In this document: positions 7,249-14,931 of the stretch, piece after piece
How positions within the stretch are numbered: position 1 is the stretch's first letter
Layout: each line of letters begins with the position of its first letter
Source of the DNA: Desulfobacteraceae bacterium
Lineage (GTDB): Bacteria > Desulfobacterota > DSM-4660 > Desulfatiglandales > Desulfatiglandaceae
Direction of reading: 5' to 3'
DNA: 21,248 nt
NCBI GenBank assembly: GCA_020349865.1
Contig: CP070700.1
Location: 1,629,735-1,650,982, forward strand
Notes under the pieces: generated by a model
What the model was told of the DNA's origin: nothing
Databases searched by the model: none
What the model saw: the letters and a program-made list of their open reading frames with translations, nothing else
Made by a program: the position numbers and the translations under genes

Positions 7249-9373
7249 AATTCTTTAGCACATCCAGAACCTCAGGGAAATCAATGCCGAGGCGTCTTAC
7301 TGTCTCTACTGTTGGGACACCGTCGCTTGTCCATCCTCGACGCTCATACACTGCATCCTTGAGCTTTTCATACATCTGTTCGCGATGTTCCCGCAGGAGG
7401 GCTACTTTTTTTTCAGTGCTCTTGTCTGTGATATCGACCTGGTGTTTCTCAACAAGCTGTTTGTCGTAACGCTCCTTTCTCGACTCATACTCCTTCGCCG
7501 ATACTGGCCCAACCGCACGGTATGGTATATCGTCATGCTCACGGCGCCCAAAGCCCATTTTCAGGTTGAATATGCGCTGAAAATTGTACACGGCCTCACT
7601 CATTGAAATAAGGTCGTCAGGATCTACCTGGCGCCCTGTGACAGCACTAAAGAATTGAGCATACCACTCAACATGTTTCATAACCTTTGCAGGTTCCTCT
7701 GTATCTTTATTGTCCTCAGGAACAATATCATTCCACGGGAGCTTGCACAAACCGCATAATCCAAACCAGGTCCGAAACAGCGGGAACCAGTGCAAGGCCT
7801 CTGCCTTTTGCTCAAAGGTGGGCATAAAATTATGCACCATATCAAGAAAGATAAGCCATGCCTCATCATGCTGCGGTCCCTTGAGTGCTAGTCCATAGCC
7901 GCCCTGCTGTGCAAGTGACTCTTTTGTCATATACTCTGAAAACTCAAGCCCCTTTGCCTCCATACCAATATCCCGCATTATCGCAGGGTCGGCACCATAG
8001 TCTTTGGCAAAAATCGCCTTCATTTTGCGAATGCCCTGGCCCACAATTTTGCCAAAGCCCTCCCCTCTGGCCATTTGATGAACAAGTTCCAATGCACTCG
8101 CCTTGTTGCCAAAAGAGAGGTCCATTCCGCCGGTATGGGTCTCATCAATCAAGCCCATTTCAAAGCATTCCATAACAAAGGCAATACTGGTACCCACTGA
8201 GATTGTGTCCAGGCCATAGGTGTCGCAGTAAAAATTTATCTCAATCACTATGTATGGGTCAAAGATACCCAGATTCGAACCACAACCGGCCACTGTTTCG
8301 TACTCTGGGCCGTCAACAAAGACTTTCTTTCCCTTATAGGAACCGGTGATCGGTATAAAGTCTTTGACACCATGTGAACAAGCCACCGTGCATCCCATCC
8401 AGCACCCGTCAAAGCCCGGGTCAAATATGCGCCTGTAGACCTCCTGGCCCATATTGGGTGCTTCTTTATGCTGACCGCAACGGAAATTGTGAGTGGGGAG
8501 TAAATCGTAGTCATTCATAATGGTAACAAGGTGGGTGGTCCCCACCCGCGCCATTTCATTCTGTTTCGGATCCAGCTCAACGACCTCGTGGGAATGCATT
8601 TTTGCAACTTTTTTTAACAAAACCTCATCTGCTGGATTATTTGCGCTCACAGTAACAGAGTCCCATCGTGCCACAATTGCCTTAATGCCCTTATCTGCAA
8701 AGACACTGCCTATTCCACCGCGCCCTGCTTGCTTGTATCTCACTCTTTTGCGTTTCAAATCATACCAGGTAAAGTTCAGGCACCCGATCAAGGTGTGTTT
8801 TGCCCCCGGTCCGGCGGTTACCACCGATATGTTGCGAGGTTTTCCGTTACTAAAATGTTCTGTCAAAACATATGAAATCTCATGTGCCTCATCCGGCAGG
8901 CCAGATACTTCCAGGATCTGGACTTTTTGATCGATCCCATCAATAAATATGACTACATCTCCCGATGCCTTTCCCTGGACCTCCAAGGCATCAAACCCTG
9001 AAAATTTGAGAAAAGGTCCGAAATATCCCCCCACATTAGAGTCGATCACAGAGCCGGTTGTGGGCGAAATGGAGGTCACAATACTTTTTCCCGACCCTGG
9101 GTATACGGGTGTCCCGCACAGGGGTCCGCCTGCAATGCATATTTCATTTTCAGGATCACTCCACTTGGTTGTACCCTTTACGGCATTCCACAGGAGCCAT
9201 AGATCAAAGCCCTTACCGCCAACAAAGACTTGTTTCATCTTTTCGGTAACCGGCTTGATCGAAACATCTGAATTTGAAAGGTTCACATAGAGCGTTTGAT
9301 TTGCATATCCTTTCTCTATTGCAGGTCTTTCATAATCAAGTGTTTTAGTTTCTCGTGTTTCAAAATTGGCCAT
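7247..9373 (-). CDS. Aldehyde:ferredoxin oxidoreductase family protein (tungstopterin, 4Fe-4S)
   Basis: The enzyme family oxidises aldehydes to carboxylic acids with ferredoxin, or runs in reverse, using a bis-pterin tungsten centre and one 4Fe-4S cluster. The N-terminal AFOR domain contains AGGPLCGTPVYPGSGK (81-96) and AGRGGIGSVFADKGIKAIVA (216-235). Cluster cysteines are C324, C328 and C332 (CWMGCTVAC), plus C540 or C543 (LCGLCK). The first group is spaced C-x3-C-x3-C, not the classical C-x2-C-x3-C. At 708 residues it exceeds the ~605 of Pyrococcus AOR, the extra length being a charged helical C-terminus. ATG 9373 has AAGGAG 7 nt upstream. It lies 19 nt after the DAO-family gene and upstream of the MoaD/ThiS gene. 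The family also includes BamB-like benzoyl-CoA reductase subunits, so an aldehyde substrate is likely but not proven. Confidence 0.92.
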   Translation of the reverse strand: MANFETRETKTLDYERPAIEKGYANQTLYVNLSNSDVSIKPVTEKMKQVFVGGKGFDLWLLWNAVKGTTKWSDPENEICIAGGPLCGTPVYPGSGKSIVTSISPTTGSVIDSNVGGYFGPFLKFSGFDALEVQGKASGDVVIFIDGIDQKVQILEVSGLPDEAHEISYVLTEHFSNGKPRNISVVTAGPGAKHTLIGCLNFTWYDLKRKRVRYKQAGRGGIGSVFADKGIKAIVARWDSVTVSANNPADEVLLKKVAKMHSHEVVELDPKQNEMARVGTTHLVTIMNDYDLLPTHNFRCGQHKEAPNMGQEVYRRIFDPGFDGCWMGCTVACSHGVKDFIPITGSYKGKKVFVDGPEYETVAGCGSNLGIFDPYIVIEINFYCDTYGLDTISVGTSIAFVMECFEMGLIDETHTGGMDLSFGNKASALELVHQMARGEGFGKIVGQGIRKMKAIFAKDYGADPAIMRDIGMEAKGLEFSEYMTKESLAQQGGYGLALKGPQHDEAWLIFLDMVHNFMPTFEQKAEALHWFPLFRTWFGLCGLCKLPWNDIVPEDNKDTEEPAKVMKHVEWYAQFFSAVTGRQVDPDDLISMSEAVYNFQRIFNLKMGFGRREHDDIPYRAVGPVSAKEYESRKERYDKQLVEKHQVDITDKSTEKKVALLREHREQMYEKLKDAVYERRGWTSDGVPTVETVRRLGIDFPEVLDVLKN

Positions 9374-9392
9374 TGTGTTACTCCTTTATTCT

Positions 9393-10547
9393 TTATTTGA
9401 ACATTTCCTTCCCTTTGAAATCACGATAAGGATCGAAGCTCCTCATAATTTCTGTATCGTTCGATTTAGGGTTGTCGGTGACCAACCTGAAAATCAATTC
9501 CGCCAAACCGGGACCAAGCATAAAGCCCTGACCGCACATGCCGACAGCCTGGTAGAAATTATCCAATTCCCTCATCTTCCCTACAATGGGAAAACCGTCA
9601 GGTGTGTTGGGATATTGCCCACGCCAGGTGCGTCGAACTTTAAGATTCACCAGCATGGGCATTACGTTAATCATTCTCCTGGCGATCATCGGTAAAAATG
9701 CAGAGGTGGCGCGGTTGTCTATTCCCCAAATTGGAGGATCTGGGGTCAGGCAGAACACCACATGGCCTATGCTGTTTTGGTAAAAGTAAAAATTCTTGGA
9801 CCCGGGCTCTCTCCGTATATCAACAACCATCGGCCCCATAAATGGTTTTACGGGTTCAGTAATCCCTGCTTCGTGAGAATCAGGGTCTACCGGGATATCA
9901 ACTTCAGCCATCTGAGAAATATTTCTTGCATAGACCCCGGCAGCGTTTAAGACACTTGCCGAGTGATATACCCCCTTGTTTGTTCTTACCGAGGTAACTC
10001 TTTCTTTTTCTATATCAAATCCAACAACGGTCTCGTTGAATTTGAATTCTGCCCCAAAATCTCCCGCCTTTAAATAACAGGAGTTAATGAATAACAAAGG
10101 AGACGCAGAGCCGTCTTCCGGGCTATACGTGCTGCCCCTCAATCCTTTCATATTGATCCCGGGATTTATGTCCCTGTATTCCCCAGGTGAGAGCCAGCGG
10201 ATATTCAGACCATAACCCTGTTGAATTTTCATCAAATCCCTCAAGGTGGTTTCATCCTCTTCGGTGTACGCAGGGAATGAATACCCGTTACTCTTCCAAT
10301 GAATATCATTTCCATACATTTCTTGCCAACCGGAAAAGATCTCGATGCTTCTCTGACAGACAACTATTTTCCCCTTATCAGAATGGGTTGCCCGAATACC
10401 GCCAATGGCCTTTTTGTCTTGCCCCTGCCCGGGAGACGTCAGGGAATCAATAACCAATACGGATTGTCCTTTTCTTGCGCACTCCAGGGCCACAGGAACA
10501 CCAATAGACCCACTTCCAATAACAATGAGATCATACGATTTATTCAT
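9393..10547 (-). CDS. FAD-dependent oxidoreductase, DAO family (sarcosine/proline dehydrogenase beta-like), copy 2
   Basis: This 384-residue flavoprotein has the dinucleotide motif YDLIVIGSGSIG (5-16), the family segment AIGGIRATHSD, and MCGQGFMLGPGLAEL near the end. DAO-family proteins next to a 2Fe-2S/FAD partner are the catalytic beta subunits of sarcosine oxidase, dye-linked L-proline dehydrogenase, D-hydroxyproline dehydrogenase, HcnC or opine oxidase OoxB. The partner gene is directly upstream (10675-12750). ATG 10547 is preceded only by a weak GAAGAAGAA. It ends 19 nt before AOR, so both are probably cotranscribed. The substrate is unknown. It is only moderately similar by eye to the second DAO-family protein of the cluster. 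Confidence 0.9.
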   Translation of the reverse strand: MNKSYDLIVIGSGSIGVPVALECARKGQSVLVIDSLTSPGQGQDKKAIGGIRATHSDKGKIVVCQRSIEIFSGWQEMYGNDIHWKSNGYSFPAYTEEDETTLRDLMKIQQGYGLNIRWLSPGEYRDINPGINMKGLRGSTYSPEDGSASPLLFINSCYLKAGDFGAEFKFNETVVGFDIEKERVTSVRTNKGVYHSASVLNAAGVYARNISQMAEVDIPVDPDSHEAGITEPVKPFMGPMVVDIRREPGSKNFYFYQNSIGHVVFCLTPDPPIWGIDNRATSAFLPMIARRMINVMPMLVNLKVRRTWRGQYPNTPDGFPIVGKMRELDNFYQAVGMCGQGFMLGPGLAELIFRLVTDNPKSNDTEIMRSFDPYRDFKGKEMFK

Positions 10548-10600
10548 TTCTTCTTCAGTTTCTTATCTATGAAATTCTGTCTACATTTATGTGAATAGAC

Positions 10601-10658
10601 GGAGCGAAGCGACTCCTTAACTTTAGGCACTTCAAACTTTAGTTCACTTTAGGCACTT
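10601..10658. repeat. Hairpin plus direct repeats upstream of the DAO-family gene
   Basis: GGAGCGAAGCGACTCC (10601-10616) can form a short hairpin (GGAG/CTCC). It is followed by two copies of the 13-mer ACTTTAGGCACTT (10620-10632 and 10646-10658), with a partial third ACTTTAG at 10636-10642. This occupies the 127-nt gap between the Fe-S flavoprotein gene and the DAO-family gene, where the rest of the cluster is tightly packed. It could be a dispersed repeat insertion or a regulatory array. Confidence 0.5.
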
Positions 10659-10674
10659 TTCCGGTTTATCCGGG

Positions 10675-12750
10675 TTAGGAAATATTGGAAAAAACACCAA
10701 GTGGGGTTTCAACAAAAACAGGTCTCATCGTGTTTGGTATGACCTCTTCTAAAGAAACCCCTTCTTCTTTAAACATATGGAGGATCAGATTTTCACAGGT
10801 TTTGGAACCACACGCCCCCATTCCTGCCCTGGTAATTGCCTTTATTTGATTCAAATCTCTTATGCCTAAGCCAATCAGTGTGCGGATTTCTCCGGCAGTT
10901 ATTCTTTCACAAAAGCACACAATGGCATCATTCGGCACGGTAACTACCAAGGTTTCATGGGTCTGCGAAACATCTTCATCTTTTTGAATCCTAAACCCCG
11001 CCACCTGTTTGGCAATATCAGTGGGAACCTTCACTTTGATAATCTGCGTTTTCCGCGAAGCCTTGCCCATAACCGTATCAATAACGATTGCCTCCTCAAG
11101 CGTCTCGCCCTCATAATCAGTCAATATGATTGAGTCACCCTTCTTGTATTCATGGTTATAGACTTCATATGCCAAAGAAACCACGGGATTGTCCGGGTCT
11201 TCGCGGTAGTCTACCAATGAGATTGCAAGACCCGGACAAACGAACAGGCATTTATTGCAACCGATACATTCGTTCTTGGTAATCTCAGGTTTTTCCAACA
11301 GCGAATCGCCGGGAATATGAATGACCTCTTGCTTACACACAGAAACGCAAGGATTACAGGGAATTTGCTGGTGGCAATGGATGACGGGCGTAACACCTGT
11401 TTCCGGGGAAGCATTATAATGGGGGGTTGTAAGTGGCCCGGGAGCGCTTTTGAGGGTTTTTTCCTTTTCGTACCACACTTTTGGAATAGGCGTATCTTCT
11501 TGACCAAGCTCTCGAGCAATTTCCAGACCGGCTATCTTGCCATTAAACATGGCGGAAGACGCCTCGGCAATTTCCTTTGCATCCCCGGCTGCAAAAACCT
11601 TTATACCCGCCTGCTCTGCTTGTTTGAAAAATTCATTTACCGTACTAAGCCCTACTGCAATCAAAACCGTATCACATTCATACGTCTTCTCTGTCCCGGC
11701 AATTGGTCTAAAACTATCATCTATTTTGCCCACAGTTACTGATTCTACATGTTCATTTCCATTGGCGGATAGAATCGTATGCCTTGTGTATACGGGAACC
11801 CCTAATCTTTTGATCTTATTGGCATGCACCTGGTAACCTCCTACCCGGTCTAAGGCCTCGACTAATCCAACCACACCAATACCGGCCTGCAAGGCGTGAT
11901 AGGCAGCTATCAATCCTATGTTTCCACCTCCCACCACAAATAGCCTTTTTGCGGGCCTGATAAGATCCCTGTTAGCCAATGTTTGAAAGGCGCCGGCCCC
12001 ATAGACACCCGGGAGAGTATTTCCAGGAAATACCAGGGATTTTTCCCGGGCCCCTGCCGAATTGAGAACAACTTTAGGCCTCACAATCGAGTAATTCTTT
12101 CCATTAGTTACTATTCCCACCTTTTTATCGCTAAAAACATATAACACAATGCTGTTGAGCCACACCTTCACAGACGCATGTTTTTGCAGTTCGTCTTCAA
12201 GAATTGCAGCAATGTCTATACCTCTGGTTCCGGCATAACAGTCGTCAATTGAGCCAAAAAACTTGTGTGTCTGAAGAACCAGCTTCCCGCCTAACCGATC
12301 TTTATCATCAACAATCAAGGTTTCAATCCCTCTTTCACCTAATTGCAGTGCAGCCGAAAGACCGGCAGGACCACCGCCCACTATTAACACATCTGTTTCA
12401 ATTTCTTTGGTATCTGAAAATTGAAAACCATCAATTACGTTTGGAAGCTCCGGCAGCCCTTCAACGCTTCTCACCATCATATTTTCTTCTATTTTATTCA
12501 TACAGGATTTTACCGGAATCCCGTTGGCGATAACTGCACATTGGGCACACTGCCCATTGGCACAAAACATTCCCAGCGGAGAGCCATCTTTTGCATGATG
12601 ACCAAAAACATGAATCCCATTAGCAAATAGGGCTGAAGAAATCACTTCGCCCTCATTGGCTTCAAGTTTCTGTTTATTCCAGTAAAAAGAAATTTTTCTT
12701 GTCTCGGGAATATTGAGAATAGGATGTTTTTCAATTCGCCATTCAGGCAT
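10675..12750 (-). CDS. Multi-domain Fe-S flavoprotein (fused 2Fe-2S / FAD-NAD / 2x[4Fe-4S] / BFD-like dehydrogenase subunit)
   Basis: This 691-residue protein fuses the electron-transfer parts that are separate subunits elsewhere. In order: a [2Fe-2S] domain with C63, C68, C71 and C83; an FAD site GGGPAG (125-130); a second Rossmann site VVGGGNIG (272-279); an 8-cysteine ferredoxin-like part (C459, C465, C468, C472 and C495, C498, C501, C505); and a BFD-like [2Fe-2S] domain (C612, C614, C647, C652). Homologous pieces are HcnA/HcnB, the sarcosine oxidase alpha N-terminal half, opine oxidase OoxA and archaeal proline dehydrogenase alpha/gamma/delta. It probably passes electrons from the adjacent DAO subunit to ferredoxin or NAD. 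ATG 12750 is chosen because GGAGA lies 8 nt upstream and it overlaps the gntR stop (ATGCCTGA). A longer start at 12807 has its ribosome site too close. Confidence 0.92.
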   Translation of the reverse strand: MPEWRIEKHPILNIPETRKISFYWNKQKLEANEGEVISSALFANGIHVFGHHAKDGSPLGMFCANGQCAQCAVIANGIPVKSCMNKIEENMMVRSVEGLPELPNVIDGFQFSDTKEIETDVLIVGGGPAGLSAALQLGERGIETLIVDDKDRLGGKLVLQTHKFFGSIDDCYAGTRGIDIAAILEDELQKHASVKVWLNSIVLYVFSDKKVGIVTNGKNYSIVRPKVVLNSAGAREKSLVFPGNTLPGVYGAGAFQTLANRDLIRPAKRLFVVGGGNIGLIAAYHALQAGIGVVGLVEALDRVGGYQVHANKIKRLGVPVYTRHTILSANGNEHVESVTVGKIDDSFRPIAGTEKTYECDTVLIAVGLSTVNEFFKQAEQAGIKVFAAGDAKEIAEASSAMFNGKIAGLEIARELGQEDTPIPKVWYEKEKTLKSAPGPLTTPHYNASPETGVTPVIHCHQQIPCNPCVSVCKQEVIHIPGDSLLEKPEITKNECIGCNKCLFVCPGLAISLVDYREDPDNPVVSLAYEVYNHEYKKGDSIILTDYEGETLEEAIVIDTVMGKASRKTQIIKVKVPTDIAKQVAGFRIQKDEDVSQTHETLVVTVPNDAIVCFCERITAGEIRTLIGLGIRDLNQIKAITRAGMGACGSKTCENLILHMFKEEGVSLEEVIPNTMRPVFVETPLGVFSNIS

Positions 12751-13510
12751 CTGATCGGTCTCCGTATGTTGTACTTGAACTTTTGCCCTCGCCCATTTGT
12801 TTGGCATTTTCCTCCATTATCCGGTTGAATCTGTATACGTGATTTTGAACTAAAAGATGGGCTTTGGCTGCTTGTCCTTTTTCCACCGCCTCAAAGATTT
12901 CACATAAATCCTGATAGTTCTCCTTCAGCAGCTCCTTTTCCCTGGGCAGAAATCGATCAAAATACCTGTGGATGTGATCATAAATCATCCTGAGAACGGA
13001 TTTATAGATAGGGTTATGAGCAAAATGGGCCAAAGCCATATGGAACTGATTATCCACCCGGATAAACTCATCCCAGCCGGAGTACCCTTCCTCAAGGTGG
13101 TTCTTCGCGTCTGCCAAAAGCCTTTTCAGATATCGAACATCCTCCTTTTTGGCCCTCTCAACAGCAAGACCTGCAACAATTCCTTCAACCCCTTCTCGAA
13201 ATTCGGCCAGGTCCCTCAGAGAAACCCTCTGATATCGTATCAGCAGGTCCAGGCTTTCGCTGACTTCGTGTGTGGTCAGGGCCTTCACAAAAGCCCCTCC
13301 GCTCACACCTGTCTTGATAGTAATCAAGCCTTTTTGTTCCAGGACCCGTAAGGCCTCCCTGAGGGTTCCTCGGCTGGCATTAAATATTTCCTTAAGTTCT
13401 CTTTCCGCAGGCAGCTTGCTTCCGGGCTTGAGTCTGCCCTGAAGAATGGCCTCTTGAACCTGTTCGACCACGTCCTGATAGATTCTACCCTGCTTGGCCT
13501 CGCGAAACAT
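12743..13510 (-). CDS. GntR family transcriptional regulator, FadR/FCD subfamily
   Basis: The protein (255 residues) is a DNA-binding regulator. Its N-terminal winged helix has GSKLPAERELKEIFNASRGTLREALRVLEQKGL (residues 30-62). The C-terminal all-helical FCD ligand domain shows the metal-binding positions D153, H157 and H224. The histidine usually found in the EH.xI motif is replaced here (NYQDLCEI, near 200), which may change metal binding. Such regulators usually sense small carboxylates or amino acids of the pathway they control. ATG 13510 has AAAGGAG 7 nt upstream. It overlaps the next gene by 8 nt, so it is cotranscribed with the Fe-S flavoprotein. A palindrome over its own promoter suggests autoregulation. 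Confidence 0.93.
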   Translation of the reverse strand: MFREAKQGRIYQDVVEQVQEAILQGRLKPGSKLPAERELKEIFNASRGTLREALRVLEQKGLITIKTGVSGGAFVKALTTHEVSESLDLLIRYQRVSLRDLAEFREGVEGIVAGLAVERAKKEDVRYLKRLLADAKNHLEEGYSGWDEFIRVDNQFHMALAHFAHNPIYKSVLRMIYDHIHRYFDRFLPREKELLKENYQDLCEIFEAVEKGQAAKAHLLVQNHVYRFNRIMEENAKQMGEGKSSSTTYGDRSDA

Positions 13511-13526
13511 ATCGATACTCCTTTAG

Positions 13527-13541
13527 AATGGTTTAACCATT
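13527..13541. promoter_or_regulatory. Probable GntR/FadR-type operator
   Basis: AATGGTTTAACCATT is a perfect 7+1+7 palindrome containing TGGT-N3-ACCA, the half-site layout of many FadR-subfamily operators (for example PdhR/LldR-like sites). It lies 17 nt before the gntR start and overlaps its -10 hexamer, where a bound repressor would block transcription. No second full copy was found by eye in the window. Confidence 0.65.
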
Positions 13542-13565
13542 ATCATATTTTATTTCTTTTGTCGA
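13539..13565 (-). promoter_or_regulatory. Putative sigma70 promoter of gntR
   Basis: On the - strand, TCGACA (13565-13560, 5/6 to TTGACA) and GATAAT (13544-13539, 5/6 to TATAAT) are spaced 15 nt, slightly short. The -10 overlaps the palindromic operator. This gives an internal promoter for gntR and the genes behind it. Confidence 0.5.
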
Positions 13566-13638
13566 GAATATTTTGAAGGGTTATTAGGGTTGATGAGAAT
13601 CTGGGCTGCCGGTTTAAAAAGGCCGTTACTGAAGTTTG

Positions 13639-14616
13639 TTAGAGTTCAAGCCAGGTTCCGATATTGTTTTCAACTGCTCTTTTATAAATTTTTATGGCTG
13701 TTACCATGTCATCCATGGCCAGACCAAGATTTGCACAGATTATTTTTTCATCTCTGTTTGCTCTGCCCGGCTTTGACCCAGCAGCTATTTCTCCAAGATC
13801 AGCGTAAATCTCAGATATGTGTTGAAAATATCCCAGGGATTTATAGTAGAGGCACTGCTCCCGGTCATCGGTCACAAATTTGTCACAATGCTCAAATGCG
13901 GACTTCTTAAAATAGGAATCAAAGTCAACGGGTGAGGCAAACACCCCCGGCTTTAACCAATCAAATTCAATTGCAGGATTGGGCTCTTTAAGTATGGGGC
14001 CCGCGGTCACAATGACATCCGAATCCTCAACTGCCTCCTTAGGGGTCTTGACAATTTCTATATTCAGCCCTGTTTTTCTGTTCATCTCTTCAGCATATTT
14101 GTTTGCTGCATCCTTTGAAATATCGTAGGCCTTAACATCCTTGAGTCCAGGTATGATGATCTTAAGTGCTTCCAGATTTGTCCTGCCCTGAACTCCACAT
14201 CCGAGAATTCCTATTGTATTTGAATCCAAATTTGCCAGATATTTTGCCGCCACTGCTGTGGCGGCACCGGTACGCATGGCGGTAATCCAGATGCAGTCCA
14301 TCACAGACAGGGGAACGCCCGTTTCAGGGTCGTTTAGAATAAGCAGCCCGTTGATATATGGCAGATTTTTCTTATAATTCTTCGGGTACCCGCTGACCCA
14401 CTTACACCCTGCTGCTCCAACGCTGGGAATAGAGGCCGGCATGGCATGAATAAACGCATCAGGCATCGTATGGATCCCCGGTTTTGGCGGCATTTCTACC
14501 TTGCCAAGCCCCTTTTCCTTGAAAGCCTCATCCAGTGCTTGAATAATCTCCTCCATGGGTAAATCTACTTTTGCAACATCTTTTTTAGACAAATAAAGCA
14601 TTTTCTGTGTTTTCAC
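13639..14616 (-). CDS. Ornithine cyclodeaminase / mu-crystallin family protein
   Basis: This 325-residue NAD(P)-dependent cytoplasmic enzyme has MRTGAATAVAAKYLA, the family's substrate/NAD segment, the Rossmann motif GILGCGVQGRTNLEAL, and SDVIVTAGP. Members include ornithine cyclodeaminase (ornithine to proline plus ammonia), alanine dehydrogenase of the archaeal type, and ketimine/pyrroline-2-carboxylate reductases, so the exact reaction is open. GTG 14616 is chosen because AGAGGGGG lies 6 nt upstream; an ATG 15 nt further in (14601) lacks such a site. It is the first gene of the - strand cluster, has a good promoter, and is separated from gntR by 128 nt holding gntR's own promoter. Its place with DAO-family and Fe-S flavoprotein genes resembles opine and hydroxyproline catabolic operons. 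Confidence 0.9.
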   Translation of the reverse strand: MKTQKMLYLSKKDVAKVDLPMEEIIQALDEAFKEKGLGKVEMPPKPGIHTMPDAFIHAMPASIPSVGAAGCKWVSGYPKNYKKNLPYINGLLILNDPETGVPLSVMDCIWITAMRTGAATAVAAKYLANLDSNTIGILGCGVQGRTNLEALKIIIPGLKDVKAYDISKDAANKYAEEMNRKTGLNIEIVKTPKEAVEDSDVIVTAGPILKEPNPAIEFDWLKPGVFASPVDFDSYFKKSAFEHCDKFVTDDREQCLYYKSLGYFQHISEIYADLGEIAAGSKPGRANRDEKIICANLGLAMDDMVTAIKIYKRAVENNIGTWLEL

Positions 14617-14682
14617 GTCTTACCCCCTCTTTCCGAAACGCAATTTCTTACTTGATTATTGTTAATTTTCCAATCCATTCAG

Positions 14683-14710
14683 ACTATATATAAGCAACAG
14701 TAAGTGTCAA
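14683..14710 (-). promoter_or_regulatory. Putative sigma70 promoter of the - strand cluster
   Basis: On the - strand, a perfect TTGACA (14710-14705) and TATAGT (14688-14683, 5/6) are spaced 16 nt, about 65 nt before the cyclodeaminase-type gene. The 315-nt divergent region 14617-14931 otherwise holds the opposite promoter and AT-rich DNA; no full copy of the GntR palindrome is seen in it. Confidence 0.65.
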
Positions 14711-14838
14711 TGGGAATTCCGTTCAAGTCCTTACCATCCGCGCCCGCTGGCTGTGTATGAATTCTATCTTTTTTCGTGAAATATCTTTTTATTATGATGG
14801 AGAAGTTATTTGTATAAATGCTGGCTAAGAAGTTTTCC

Positions 14839-14867
14839 TTGACAAATCAGAGGGAAGGATAATAAAT
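14839..14867 (+). promoter_or_regulatory. Putative promoter of the liv operon
   Basis: A perfect TTGACA (14839-14844) is followed 17 nt later by ATAAAT (14862-14867), a weak -10, inside an AT-rich stretch, about 65 nt before livH. The -35 is convincing and the -10 is not. Confidence 0.4.
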
Positions 14868-14931
14868 ATTAAATAATTTTAGCCAGATATGGGAATAATT
14901 TCGACAAACTACATTTTTCAGGCCCTCCTTT

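Noticed and set aside
12751..12807. Longer start (ATG 12807) of the Fe-S flavoprotein
   Set aside because: GGAGG is only 3 nt from that ATG and lies inside gntR coding sequence, while ATG 12750 has a well-spaced GGAGA and fits the family N-terminus.
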